From positions 310,001 through 374,000 of the forward strand of contig JABSSW010000003.1 in NCBI GenBank assembly GCA_018902385.1: a DNA stretch of 64,000 bases. The letters are read 5' to 3'. The notes below the pieces were generated by a model. It saw nothing but the letters and a program-made list of their open reading frames with translations, was not told where the DNA came from and ran no database searches. Positions within the stretch are counted from its first letter, which is position 1, and the number at the start of each line of letters is the position of its first letter. This document shows, one piece after another, positions 46,489 to 57,625 of the stretch. The DNA comes from Physcia stellaris (Eukaryota > Ascomycota > Lecanoromycetes > Caliciales > Physciaceae). The position numbers and the translations under genes were made by a program.

Positions 46489-48482
46489 ATGCCTGGAGAG
46501 CGGCGTACTTTACGATCTACTAAAGAGAATCCATCACGAACAACCTCATCGAAAGGGAAGGTCGCATCGTCTCAGAAAGGTGGTGTAAACGGATCGGCGA
46601 AGGATGGAAACAGCGATAGGCCTCAGACTAATGGCACTGAGTCCGTTGAGAACGGCGTTAACGGGACAGAGGACGTCGAGATGGTGGAGGATGAATCGGA
46701 GCAGGTGAAGATCGGTTCAACAAAGGATGCCGATGAAGAGATGACGGTCGTGGTCCCGCCGCCCAAGAGCTCGAAACTTAATGGGGAGCCTGGGTAGGTC
46801 TTCTCTGTTCACGCGGACAAGCATCTGGCCTTGCAGATCCCTACGTGGTCCGCAACAGAAATACTGACTCACAACTAGCAAAGATCCCGAGGGAGACACA
46901 GTCATGGCGAGTTCTGAAAAGACCATGGACGACGTGGAGGCTGATAAGGTTGACCCAATCACGAAAGCAATAACGGGTTTGTATTGAACGTGTCCTCCAT
47001 GAACCTGCGCTAATGTCCGGTCTGATAGATATCAAGGCCAATTTCACGCTTTTGGAGCGTGCTGTATCTCAATTTGACGCTCGATTTACCCTCAGAGTCC
47101 TACGTTCAATGTCCTCCATCCGCAAGCAACTCTCTCCAGACCTTCTGGCGCAAATTATCACAGAGACATATGCTTCGACTAGTCCAGTAGCAAAAACACT
47201 TGTAGCAGCGATCGGCAAAGAAGACGCTTCCTTCGAGACCTCGTCTGGTGCTAAGGACGTCCTGCCTGAAGTTGACTTCTACCTGTCTATTCTGGTGCAG
47301 ATATATCTTTACGATACGAAGGCCATCGAATACGGCGCCAAATTTTCAAGCAACGTCGTCGATCGGCTACGCACGTTCAATCGCCGAACGTTGGATGCGC
47401 TCTCTGCCCGGGTATACTTCTATTACTCACTTTTCTACGAGAAATTGACACCTTTACCACCTTCGCCACAAGCGTCAGTTCTTTCTATCCAACAAAATCT
47501 CCTGGCAGCACTTCGTACATCTGTCCTTCGTAAAGATCAAGATACCCGATCTACCGTCACGACTTTACTCCTCCGAAACTACCTTTCCACATCCCACATC
47601 TCGCAAGCCGACCTCCTTATATCACACTCCGAATTTCCACCTGCAGCCTCCAACAACCAGATTGCGAGATATCTTTACTATCTTGGTCGAATACGGGCAA
47701 TTCAGCTTTCATATACCGAAGCTCATGAGCATTTGACTGGCGCAACTCGAAAATCGCCTGCGACACCAAGTGCTGGAGGATTTTACCAGGCAGCTTCCAA
47801 GCTACTGGTCGTGGTGGAGCTGTTGATGGGGGACATCCCCGACCGAGCCATCTTCCGGCAGCAAAGCCTGGAGCACGCGATGGAGCCGTATCTGAATTTA
47901 GTACAAGCCGTGCGAGTTGGTAAAATGGAAGGGTTTCTGGCTGTCGTGCAGGAGCACAGCGCTCTTTTCCGTCGTGACGGCACTTACACCCTGATCCTTC
48001 GTCTAAGACAGAACGTTATCAAAACCGGGATTCGCATGATGTCGCTCTCATACGCTCGAATCTCATTAAGGGACATCTGTTTGAAGTTGGACCTCGAGAG
48101 CGAAGAGTCCGCAGAGTATATCGTTGCAAAGGCGATAAGAGATGGTGTTATCGAAGCGACCCTCGATCACGAACATGGGTTCATGAAATCGAAAGACGTT
48201 GGAGATATATACGCAACAAGGGAACCAGGCGAAGCCTTCCACGACCGGATTCGAGCATGTCTGGACCTACATGACGAGAGTGTGAAGGCAAGTAGAATGT
48301 ATACAACTATGGGTTTCTCTTTGCTAACCCGCAGATAGGCAATGAGGTTCCCGATGAACCAACATCGACTCGAGCTTAAGAATGCACAAGAGGCTCGCGA
48401 ACGCGAACGAGAATTGGCAAAAGAGATCGTGGAGGGCGATATGGACGATGACGATGCAGGTGCCGATTATGAAGGCATGTGA
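46489..48482 (+). CDS. RPN3: 26S proteasome regulatory subunit Rpn3
   Basis: Rpn3 (PSMD3) is a PCI-domain subunit of the proteasome lid. Four exons, 46489-46793, 46879-46976, 47029-48287 and 48339-48482, give 601 aa. The first 130 residues are acidic and low-complexity. The family body starts at ITDIKANFTLLERAVSQFDARFTLRVLRSM. Later come VYFYYSLFYEK, LLRNYLSTSHISQADLLISHSEFP, ARYLYYLGRIRAIQLSYTEAH, the PCI region (TGIRMMSLSYARISLRDICLKL, YIVAKAIRDGVIEA) and the tail AMRFPMNQHRLELKNAQEAR ending in an acidic patch. The last intron (48288-48338) begins with GC rather than GT (AAG|GCAAGT) and ends in TAG; protein conservation leaves no other choice. Confidence 0.97.
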
Positions 48483-48826
48483 GCGTCGAGGGAAAGTGGA
48501 ATCAAGCATTGGACGGTGGAGGGTCCCAAACTTCTGTATCACTACCATCGTGGTCAATCAGCGAGGGTCGGAGCACGGTTAGGGACTTCTACGCTGCAAC
48601 AGCGGCAGCTTTGAGGTTGCTTCTTTGTGGCTTTTTGTCACCTTGTATTTCATAATTACAGTGTCGCGGTGGAACACCATGACATGCAAATAGAGGCTTG
48701 AATTTATCTTCTGGCTCATTGAGACGCGTGCACGGTTTACCGTGAATGGAAATGCTTTTCTGACGCTTCAACGACCTTGGAAGTTTTTCCTTGTGCTCGC
48801 CCGATATATTAATTGCCAACAAAAAG
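48483..48826. other. Intergenic region RPN3 / ankyrin gene
   Basis: A 0.34-kb spacer with the 3' end of RPN3 and the promoter of the ankyrin gene. Nothing else is supported. Confidence 0.4.
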
Positions 48827-49819
48827 ATGACAGTCGAGGTACCCATCCGAATCCGCCGCGCAATCCACCTCGGCGACCTCATTCTCCTCAAACGCATCAT
48901 AAAGAACAATCCGCGGCACCTCCAAAGCCCAGACTTCGAAAACAATGGCAATACCTCCCTCCACCTGGCCGCCCAGCTCGGGCTGCTTGAGATCGCTGTA
49001 TGCTCCAACCCCACTTCTGTTCCCGCCCTCCACTTCCCCCTCCTCTCCCCCCACCCCAATGCCTCCTGTTCTAACGCCAGGGGTGAGTTACTGATTAAGT
49101 ATGATCTAATATCAGGAATTCCTCATCGAATCCGGCCACGAAGACGCCGGCATCAGCAAAAACGGCGACTGGAACACACCGCTGCACCTAGCGGTCGAGA
49201 CCTCGGAGCTCGTGGCCGCGCTGCTGGCGACGAGGTTCCCGAGATGTATACCGTGGCGGAACCGGGAGGGGGCTGATGCTGTATTTCACCCCTTTTCCCT
49301 TCCCCTCTCCCTTGCCGTGGCCGAGCGCTCACGTCCAAGTCTAATTCAAGAATGTTCGAAAATTCATGTACCGAAGAGCACTAAAGCTAACACAACGACA
49401 AACAGCTCATGCTCGCCGCCCGCACGCCCCTCCTGCCCCCCCTCCTCCCCACCCTCCTCTCCCTCTCCCCCACCACCACAACTCAGCACCCTCACCCGCA
49501 CCCCCTCCTCTCAGCAGCAGACGCCCAAGGCAACACAGCACTGCACCACGCCTCCGCCTACGGCCAGCTGAAATCCGTGCGCGCGCTCCTCGCCGCGGGC
49601 GCGAACCCGGGCGCTAGGAACGCGTGGAGCTGGCAGCCTGTCAGCTACAGCCTTACCGTGCAGGCGGAGGTGTATTTCCGTGGACTGGTGGGGGATAGGA
49701 GTGGCGGGGAGGGGGTGGGGAAGAGGAGGCATGAGGGGAGGGGGCGGGAGGGGCTAGGTCGGGGAATGCGGTTGGGAGGGGGAGCGCGGAGGAGAGGAGG
49801 GGTGGTGGGGGTGGGTTGA
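48827..49819 (+). CDS. Ankyrin-repeat protein, conserved fungal
   Basis: Three exons, 48827-48997, 49116-49280 and 49406-49819, give 249 aa. The protein starts MTVEVPIRIRRAIHLGDLILLKRIIKNNP and continues with ankyrin repeats: GNTSLHLAAQLGLLEIAEFLIESGHED, then WNTPLHLAVETSELVAALLATRFP, then ALMLAARTPLLP and GNTALHHASAYGQLKSVRALLAAGANPGARN. It belongs to a short conserved family in filamentous ascomycetes; function unknown, presumably protein binding. Its introns (118 and 125 nt) are about twice the local norm. The coding strand is C-rich around 49410-49560 and very G-rich from 49670 on, where the protein becomes a Gly/Arg tail of about 45 residues that is probably disordered. Confidence 0.85.
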
Positions 49820-50079
49820 GGCTTGTGAGTTCTGAGGATGTGGAGGGGGTTGGGGGATCGGGGGTCGGTGGCAGGAGGAGGGCTGGGAGTGCGGAGTAGT
49901 GGTGGTTTGGGAGTGTGGAGCGTGGGAGCGGACAAATTCATTGGTTGGGTTTTGTCTATGTATGAGTGGGCTTCTATGATTTGTCCCGAGGTATAGCTCT
50001 AAAGATGACCCCAGTCTATGCTGAAGGTCTAAAACTGAGTGGTTCCAAAATATGTACAATCAGATAACGAGTAGGTCGG

Positions 50080-51492
50080 TCATTTTCTTCTTTTCGTCGC
50101 CTTCGTACACATCTCCAACAGACCTTCCTTTGCCTCGGAGTCCGGAAAGCCGCTGATAGCTTGGGCCGCTTTGGATGAATACTCCTCTGCTAGAGCCCGT
50201 GTTTGCTCAAGGCCGTCGCTACGTGAAACAATGTCTCTGGCCTATGGGTTGTCAGAAACAGGGGAGACAGCGGAAGTAGGGTATTCCAAACATACCATCT
50301 GCACATCGCCGTCACCTGCGAACTTCCGGCCAACAAGGACCCCAAGCTCCTTGTGCTTCCTCCATGCAAAGAGGAGAGGCGCCGTCGCTAGACCAAGCTC
50401 GAGATCTGCTCCGGCTGGCTTCCCGAGCTCTTCTCCACTTATGGTGTAATCGAGCATATCATCCACTAACTGGAAAGCTAGGCCGATGTTCCTGCCGTAA
50501 AGATAGGCTGCGTCGACAACGTCGGGCGAGCATTGCCCTAGGAGTGCAGTCGCTCGACATGACTTGCTTATCAAACTTGCGGATTTGAGGTAGGTTTTCT
50601 GGAGGTAGTAGGTGATTGTGTCTTCCGTCCACGTCGGCTTCGCCTCGTCTTGTGCGGTGTTCTTGAGCTGCATGAACTCCCCTTCGACGAGATTTGCGAT
50701 AACTGTCGCGAGGAGCTCTATGACTTCAGCATCCCTTAGTCGCGCCAATGCTACAGATGCCCGCCCAAGCAGGAAATCTCCCGCCAGCACGGCCATTTTG
50801 TTCCCGAAAGAAATATTAGCAGAGGGAGAGGATCTTCTTGAGGTGGAGTTGTCAATCACATCGTCGTGTAAGAGCGAGGCTGTGTGTATAAGCTCCGTTA
50901 TTTCTGCAAGTCGCCGTTGTGAGGGTAATATGTCCGAATTATCGAACGTATCAAAACCGGATGGAGAGAGTGGATTGGAATTCGAGGAAGGGTTCGTGTC
51001 TGACAGGATACTTGGAGGTGATATTGGATCATCTATCATCCGGGCTGTGGGCGCCGAAGCTGGTCTTGGTGCTCTGGGTGTCGTAGAGATTGCTCTGGAC
51101 ATGAGAAGGACGATCAGAGGCCGCACATGTTTTCCTTCCGACTTCGTGTAGTACTTTGCAACGGTGTCCAGCATCGGATGCCCTGAGCCTAAGAGCTGAC
51201 GTATGTTCTTGGTAAGGAATTTCATCTCTTTCCCAACCACTCGAAGCGGATCCACGGAAAGCCCTTGAAGTCGACTGTCTGTTCCGCTCCCATTGCTGAC
51301 GATATGCTGGGCAGTAGACACAGCTTGGGCCCATGTTGACTGAGTTCGCCTGCGCGCAGGGTGGTAGTAGATAGTCGGCGCTTCGAGATCGCGGCCGACT
51401 CGAGCAACGGGACGAAAACAGCCGGGGCATCTTTTCTGAGTATTGATTGAGCTTGACGAGAACGCCCTGACTCTTACTTGGCGGCCTGTCAT
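50080..51492 (-). CDS. COQ1: Polyprenyl diphosphate synthase Coq1 (ubiquinone side chain)
   Basis: Coq1 is a trans-polyprenyl diphosphate synthase of the mitochondrial matrix side that builds the isoprenoid tail of coenzyme Q. Exons 51492-50296 and 50241-50080, with a 54-nt intron, give 452 aa. The first 60 residues are Arg/Ser-rich, a mitochondrial presequence. Motifs: GKHVRPLIVLLMSRA, first Asp-rich region LLHDDVID (Asp 210-214), NKMAVLAGDFLLGRA, second Asp-rich region QLVDDMLDY (about 344-348) and GKPAGADLELGLATAPLLFA. The last exon has the family ending around ARDIVSRSDGLEQTRALAEEY. A 45-residue Ser/Pro insert before the first Asp-rich region is common in filamentous fungi. Confidence 0.96.
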
Positions 51493-51776
51493 GATAGGAG
51501 GCTGGTATTAAGACTTCGTTGTCGGCAGACCATTTTAAATCCTAGCAGGTGAATGACGGATTCGACCACGCGTAGTTGTGAGTGGTAGCGTTGCGAAAAA
51601 AGTTCATCGCATTATCGTGAAGTTTGGGTCAGGAAGTCAAACATGAAGATCGTCGGCAGGGGTTGACGGAAATATTTCCGGGCAATAGAGTAATGCGTTT
51701 CCCAAATCACGACAATCTGTGCTAAATGAGGCAACAGGACCAGATGCCAAAGCAATGACCGCTTCTTAACACCATC
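51493..51776. promoter_or_regulatory. Divergent promoter COQ1 / VMA12
   Basis: The 284 bp between two divergent start codons must carry both promoters. No specific site is named. Confidence 0.5.
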
Positions 51777-52618
51777 ATGGTTCGACTGACAATAACACCA
51801 GCTCTCATTGCTGCCATTAACGCTACGCGCAATACGGTAATCAACGAGGACAATGATATTGATCCTTCACTTGAAGATCCCCAGATTGGAGATCCAATCA
51901 CACATACCCAAGTCCTTGCGATTTTCAAGGCCTTGAGGACGCAGGATCGCTTACCGAAATCCGCATCGCCTCATCTGGACGACCTCCTAAGGGGCTCCAT
52001 GATTTACCATGAGGCCCCGAAGCCCAAAGCAGAGCCTGTACGTGTCATTTCAGCTTCATGCCTCCTCCAACACTAATCTTCCCGTAGACCTCTGAATATA
52101 AATCTCTCATGGCCCGCCTCCGTCGCGAAGAGGAAGCTCGAGCGTACGAGCGTATGATCAACCCACCTGTGCCGATTGAGACATTCCAGCAGCGCTTTCC
52201 TGGCGCTGCCAGTCCTCAGCTTTTTTCGCCCTCTGAAGCTGATATCGGCGAGGATGAAGAAACGACGTACGCAGACATCAATCGCCAGATGGCTTTGATC
52301 ATCAATGTCCTCGTGTCAATAGTCGCTTGCAGCGTCGCTATTTGGCTCGCGGCCAGGCACTGGAGTACCCCGTCACGGCTAGGGTTGAGCATGGGAGGTA
52401 GCGGTATGGTTGGTGTGGCGGAAGTCGCTGTCTATGCAGGTTATATTCGGAGACTAAAGGAGGCCCGCGAGAAAGGCAAGAAGCAGATCGAGATCAAGGA
52501 AATTGTCAAGACATGGGTTATTGGGGCCGAAGACCAGGACGATAGTGCACACATACTCCTGAGTGAGAAGAAAGAGCCGGATCAAGAGATGCGGAAACGA
52601 GCTGCTCGGAAGAGATGA
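51777..52618 (+). CDS. VMA12: V-ATPase ER assembly factor Vma12/Vph2
   Basis: Vma12 is an ER membrane protein that, with Vma21 and Vma22, assembles the Vo sector of the vacuolar proton pump. Exons 51777-52037 and 52088-52618 (50-nt phase-0 intron) give 263 aa. After a polar N-terminus come EYKSLMARLRREEEARAYERMI and TYADINRQMALIINVLVSIVACSVAIWLAARHW, the first membrane span, then a second span (GMVGVAEVAVYAGYI) and a Lys/Glu-rich cytosolic tail. The YKSLMARL block, followed by a pair of closely spaced spans, is typical of the family (TMEM199 in animals). Confidence 0.9.
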
Positions 52619-52834
52619 CCCACGCTGGAATGGCCATGGACTACCATTTCCAGGATATCCAGGGAATGGCTTTGGTCTGTGCACAGACTGCACAGTTTCG
52701 CCGACTCACATGTCCACACTTCCCGAAGGTTCAGCACGTCACTCCACGAACACTCAGCGAAGGCTCACACGAAATTGATTAGTATATTGCAGCCAAGGTG
52801 GGTGCACGCTAACAGGATATGGGACGCCAGGTGT

Positions 52835-52865
52835 AGTTTATCGAGTAATCATTACTCGATAAACT
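52835..52865. repeat. Perfect 14-bp inverted repeat with 3-nt loop
   Basis: AGTTTATCGAGTAA at 52835-52848 is followed by TCA and then by its exact reverse complement to 52865. It lies about 215 bp after the VMA12 stop. It could be a factor-binding palindrome, an mRNA 3'-end hairpin or the end of a small element. Confidence 0.75.
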
Positions 52866-53206
52866 GAACTAGGTTTCTTCTCGGCAACTGGGAAGATGGA
52901 CTTTCCGGATTGCGACACTCGGCGTCACCCACGTTGTGGAAGAGCGACGATAGAGCTGTGCATGATTTGCTACTCCTATCGAAGCACTAATACAGTTGCG
53001 ACAATACGAGTGCAACCTGCAAGATGCTTGGATGAGCACTCTGGAAGGCCTTATCGAGCTTATCTACGAGCACAATTCCTCGACCTTATCTGGCGCTAAT
53101 TTAGTGTGCGGATAGGAAGAACGTTGCAGCGGAACCCCCTGATCACCGGTGCTGTCTCCGACTACTACTGTCTTGGACCATCATCAGCTTTGCCTCTCAG
53201 TTCTTG

Positions 53207-53236
53207 TTACTCGATAAGCTCGATAGCATCGAGTAA
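53207..53236. repeat. Second TTACTCGAT inverted repeat
   Basis: TTACTCGAT at 53207-53215 and its reverse complement ATCGAGTAA at 53228-53236 flank 12 bp. The arm is the same 9-mer as in the palindrome 340 bp upstream. Confidence 0.7.
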
Positions 53237-53637
53237 GAATAAAAGCGCATCTGGTTAGCGTCCACCGCCGTGACCAGACCGCTGCCACTCGCTGACGCAA
53301 CCTTGCAACACTCACACTCCCTCCAAATGTTCTCAATGGCTGTTCAGGAAAGAGGCCGGGCCTTGTCGCATATGACTGCGAGCTGTATGGCGGTGCTCGG
53401 AAGGGCCTGGTGGAATTGTAGGAGAGATAAGAGTCCGGGGTACCCCACAAAAACTAGCGGTCCTTGACCCCTTTGTTCTTCAACATCACCTATCTTTTCC
53501 GCTTCGTCAGCCTTAGGTTCATTACAAACCTTCTTTCCGTAATCTCCGGCTTTTTTTGACGAGGCCATCGACTTTTGGCCTGGCCTGTGAAGCTTCCCTC
53601 TACTGCTTTACTCCGTGTCTTGAAGCGAGCAGCGACC

Positions 53638-55237
53638 ATGGCAGCATCAAATGCCTTACACCCTTATCCTACTCCCGCGGCAACCCCTCCCGATGCAGGG
53701 GCGCCGACAACATATCCCCCCATCACTGTTCTTGCTTCCTCACGGGTCGTCATTGAGGGCGGACTCACCGCTGCTACCATAGTAATATCACATCACACCG
53801 GGAAAATCACCTCCATCTTTCATTCAGTTTTGCCTGCTTCAGACTTTCCGCCCGGCACAGATTATACGGATCACTCACCTCTGGTACTTCTTCCAGGGCT
53901 CGTCGACGCCCATGTTCACTTGAATGAGCCTGGAAGAACCGAATGGGAGGGCTTCTGGACAGGTACCCAAGCCGCGGCTTTTGGAGGAGTCACCACTGTG
54001 GTTGACATGCCGTTGAACGCCATTCCACCGACAACAACCGTGAATGGCCTGAGAGAAAAGGTCAGAGCAGCACAGGGTAAATGCTGGGTTGACGTAGGCT
54101 TCTACGGCGGCATCATCCCCGGGAATGCATGCGAATTAAAGGAGCTCGTTCGAGAAGGAGTGAGGGGATTCAAAGGCTTCCTGATTGACAGTGGAGTATG
54201 AGATGATCCACCTCCGGTTGCTTACCCATCTAACAAATGCTCAGGTGAAGGAGTTCCCGGCTGTATCATCGACCGACATAGCCATAGCCATGAGTGAACT
54301 GGCTGACGAGCCTACAATATTGATGTTCCATGCTGAGATGATTCCACCAATCTCAGATTCCGTTGGGGACGATGTTCAGTGGTCCTTACCGCCCTTGGCA
54401 CCAATAGGTCCGTTGAATGAATACAAGACTTTTCTTGCTTCACGACCAGCATCATTCGAGACCTACGCAATATCCGAAATTTTGTCTCTCGCTCCATTTG
54501 CCCCCAAGCTCCCTTTACACATAGTCCACCTATCAGCCATCGAAGCCATACCACTAATCAGAGAAGCGCGAGCACAAGGAATTAAGATAACTACCGAGAC
54601 TTGTTTCCACTACCTTTCATTGGCTGCGGAGGAGATTAGGAATGGCGACACACGACACAAGTGCTGCCCTCCGATCCGGACGCAGTCTAACCGAGAAGGG
54701 CTTTGGGACGAGCTCCTCCAAGACACTGACAGCGTCATCCAGACGGTAGTCTCGGACCACTCGCCATGTACACCAAATCTGAAGCTGCTACCTTTAGGCA
54801 TCGATAAGAAGAACTCGACGGAGCCGGAAGCCACAGGAGACTTTTTCGCAGCTTGGGGTGGAGTCAGCTCCGTCGGGCTTGGTCTCAGTATCCTGTGGAC
54901 CGAAGGCCAGAAGCATGGAATTACCGTTGAGGATGTGGTCAAATGGTGCTGCATGAACACGGCGAAGCAGGTCGGTCTCGAGCGCAAGAAGGGAGATTTA
55001 AGCGTTGGCTTCGACGGTGATGTCGTAGTTTTCGATGACGAGGCAACATTCGAAGTTGGATCCAGCTCGATGCTTTTCAGGAACAAGTGCTCTCCATATC
55101 AAGGCAAGACTCTCCAAGGTGTAGTCAAGGAGACGTGGTTGAGGGGTCAGAAGATATTCAGTAGGGGTAATGGTTTTGGCCAGGAGAGTTGCCCTCAAGG
55201 ACAGTTGCTATTAGAACCTAGGAGACTCACCAGGTAG
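53638..55237 (+). CDS. DAL1: Allantoinase
   Basis: Allantoinase opens the allantoin ring to allantoate in purine degradation, giving nitrogen. Exons 53638-54195 and 54245-55237, with a 49-nt intron, give 516 aa. It is a cyclic amidohydrolase: [19 protein letters not shown] (metal His about 92 and 94), [25 protein letters not shown] with the lysine expected to be carbamylated (about 179), then [13 protein letters not shown] and VVSDHSPC with the further metal and catalytic residues. All expected ligands are present. The C-terminus ([10 protein letters not shown]) is normal for the family. The chosen start is the first ATG in frame, at 53638. No other purine-catabolic gene is adjacent; nitrogen-catabolite control is likely but I did not find clear paired GATA sites. 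Confidence 0.95.
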
Positions 55238-55673
55238 AGTAGCAAGTAAAGTAGGCAGTATGTGTCTTTAAAAGTCTGTTTACACCTCCCGGCTTTTCCG
55301 AGCTCCAAGCCAATCATTGTGATCATTCATTGGTGATCCCATTTCCAAATGTAGTACACCAATGTCTATATAATACATATGATATAGCACTTGGCGATCT
55401 TTTGTTGAAGAAATGAGGATTATCCTTGAAGACCATGCTTTGGAGATGACTAGTGGCTCTTGGCTTCCAGAGCCCCGCCGATTGAACAATCGAGTGTTTT
55501 ATTAACCTCCGTGCCTCTCCATTCTTTTGACTTTGCCTGCCTTCTTTCTTCCCTTCAACATTGCCAGAAATCTTCTTGTTCTTTGAACCAGCCTTCGACG
55601 ATGGCAGTAAACAACCAGTATACAAGTTCCCAGTTTTGAGACAGCCGGCGAACCCGGATTTCTTCGAATAGCC
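55238..55673. promoter_or_regulatory. Intergenic region allantoinase / TAF12
   Basis: A 0.44-kb spacer with the allantoinase 3' end and the TAF12 promoter. No gene is supported. Confidence 0.4.
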
Positions 55674-57625
55674 ATGAATGCTCCAAACGGAGCAACAGCT
55701 CCCCCTCCCCAACCACTGCTTCCCCTCAACAATCTAATAAAGCCAGATGACGTGCCAAAGATACCCAATTTCAGCGATGATACCAGGGCTAAATATCTTG
55801 AAGGAGTCTCAAAGCTATGGGCCCAGATACGAAATCTCCCGCCAGAGCACGAATCTTACCAAGCAGCTCATAGAAAATTATCCGAGGTGACAAATCAGAT
55901 ACGGATTCACCTAGGGAGGAATAGAGCTCAGGTGAATGCTGGAGGTCAGGCCTCTGCTGCACAGGCCTCGATCACCCAAGATGCCCGCCCCCAAAGCCAG
56001 CAACCCATGCTCCCCAACGGTCAACTAAAGATTTCTCAGAAGGTCGCTCAAAGTGCCATGAACCTCTCCCTTTTGGCACCTCCAAATCTTGTCGCTCAGG
56101 GTCCAGAGATTGCCCAGAAATGGGTCAACGATGCAAGGCAGAAATATGCCCAACAACTGCAAAGGCATGAGACGTACCAGGCACAGATTGTTGAAATAGC
56201 CAATTTGGTAGAAACGCGACGTCGCGAAGGAAAAGCAATATCAGAACAAGAGAAACAAGATCTCTCCAAGCAGAAGGCGAACGCCGAAGCCATTCGACTA
56301 CAGGCCAAAGATTATATCATGAAGTTCAAACAACAGCAAGAGTCGTTCAAGTCTGCCATGGCTGGAGCCAGTCGTGGAGGACCACCGCCAGACGGATCAT
56401 CGAACAATGACAATCAAGGACCAAACGCAGGGAACGGAGAGGGTAGACCTCCTCCTCCTCAAGAGCCCCAATCGCGGCAGCACCCAGAGCACCAAGGCCA
56501 AGCACACACCGTCAGCTCGGCCTTGGATGCAGCTAGGCAGCACGCAGGCTCGTTGGAACGTAACGCTACAAGTCCTACCAATGCACAGTCGAATCAGGCT
56601 TCCGCAACCCAAGTTCCGGGTCTACAAAATCCTCAGATCAAAAAGGAACCATCGACTTCGCAAATGGCCTTGAACATTAGTACAGACGGAGCAACCCAAA
56701 ATTCACAACACAATTCACCCCAAGTGGGGCAACCTTCAGTGTCTTCATCTCAAGGCCCACACCCTCTTTCACACCAAGCCGCCATGGCCAGCGCAGCCCA
56801 GAAGTACGCACAGCACAACCTCCAACAACAATCAAACCCTCCATCTGCCACCCACGCCCATCCGCCAATGCCCAACCGTCCTGATCCACAGAACAATAAC
56901 GTCAAGTTTCCTATACCAAAGGATCTGAAAGTGGGAGCGCCTCAGCCCGTCACCATGGGTCCCGCACGCCCAACGCTTTCTGGTGGCCCTTCTAATGGTG
57001 CCCCCGGTCAGATGGGACTGCCTGCTATCCCACGGCACCCTGGGTTCGTGCTTGAAGGGGAAGGTGATAGGGTTCTGAGTAAGAAACGATTGCAGCAACT
57101 GATGAGAGAGGTGACCGGTGCGAGCGAGGCCGATGATGCTGAGGTTATGACGCCTGATGTTGAAGAGGTACGTAGTGCTCAAACCCGTTCTAATCCTGTT
57201 TCCCCTTCTCTCGCGAATATAAGTCGATTCATCTGAAAGATTGGCTAACGCTCAGCTACAGACCCTCCTTCAAGTAGCAGATGACTTCGTTGACCAAGTC
57301 ATCACGAGCGCTTGCAAACTCGCTAAGCTGCGTCAGTCGTCCCAGCTCGATATTCGTGATTTGCAGATCATCCTTGAACGCAATTACAATATCCGCGTTC
57401 CTGGCTACGCGTCTGATGAGCTCCGCACGGTGAAGAAAATCCAGCCGACTCAGGCTTGGACCCAGAAGCTGAGTGCTGTTCAGGTACGTATTCCACGACC
57501 TTCTTATTGAGAGGTTCTTGGGCTCCAGTAACGACGCTCTTGATAACTGTTCTGTTGATGCTCGAAATCGCTGACTCGCTATTGATTAGGCTGCTAAAGT
57601 CACAGGTGGAAAGACCGATCTTTGA
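55674..57625 (+). CDS. TAF12: TFIID/SAGA subunit Taf12
   Basis: Taf12 is a histone-fold subunit shared by TFIID and SAGA, pairing with Taf4 or Ada1. Exons 55674-57167, 57262-57483 and 57590-57625 (introns 94 and 106 nt) give 583 aa. The N-terminal part has a short conserved helical region (YLEGVSKLWAQIRNLPPEH) and then about 350 residues rich in Gln, Asn, Pro and Ser. The histone fold starts in exon 1 (LSKKRLQQLMREV) and continues in exon 2 (TLLQVADDFVDQVITSACKLAKLR, LDIRDLQIILERNYNIRVPGY). The last exon adds only 11 residues, AAKVTGGKTDL. The exon 1/exon 2 junction lies between the first helix and the long second helix of the fold. Confidence 0.95.

Larger units (their letters stand above)
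52619..53637. other. Intergenic region with paired TTACTCGAT palindromes
   Basis: A 1-kb spacer between VMA12 and allantoinase. It has no gene but contains two hairpin-capable sites built on the same 9-mer (see the two repeat entries). The last part is the allantoinase upstream region; an open frame before the chosen start there has no ATG. Confidence 0.5.

Noticed and set aside
53575-53637. N-terminal extension of allantoinase
   Set aside because: The extra codons have no ATG; the first in-frame ATG is at 53638 and precedes all conserved parts.
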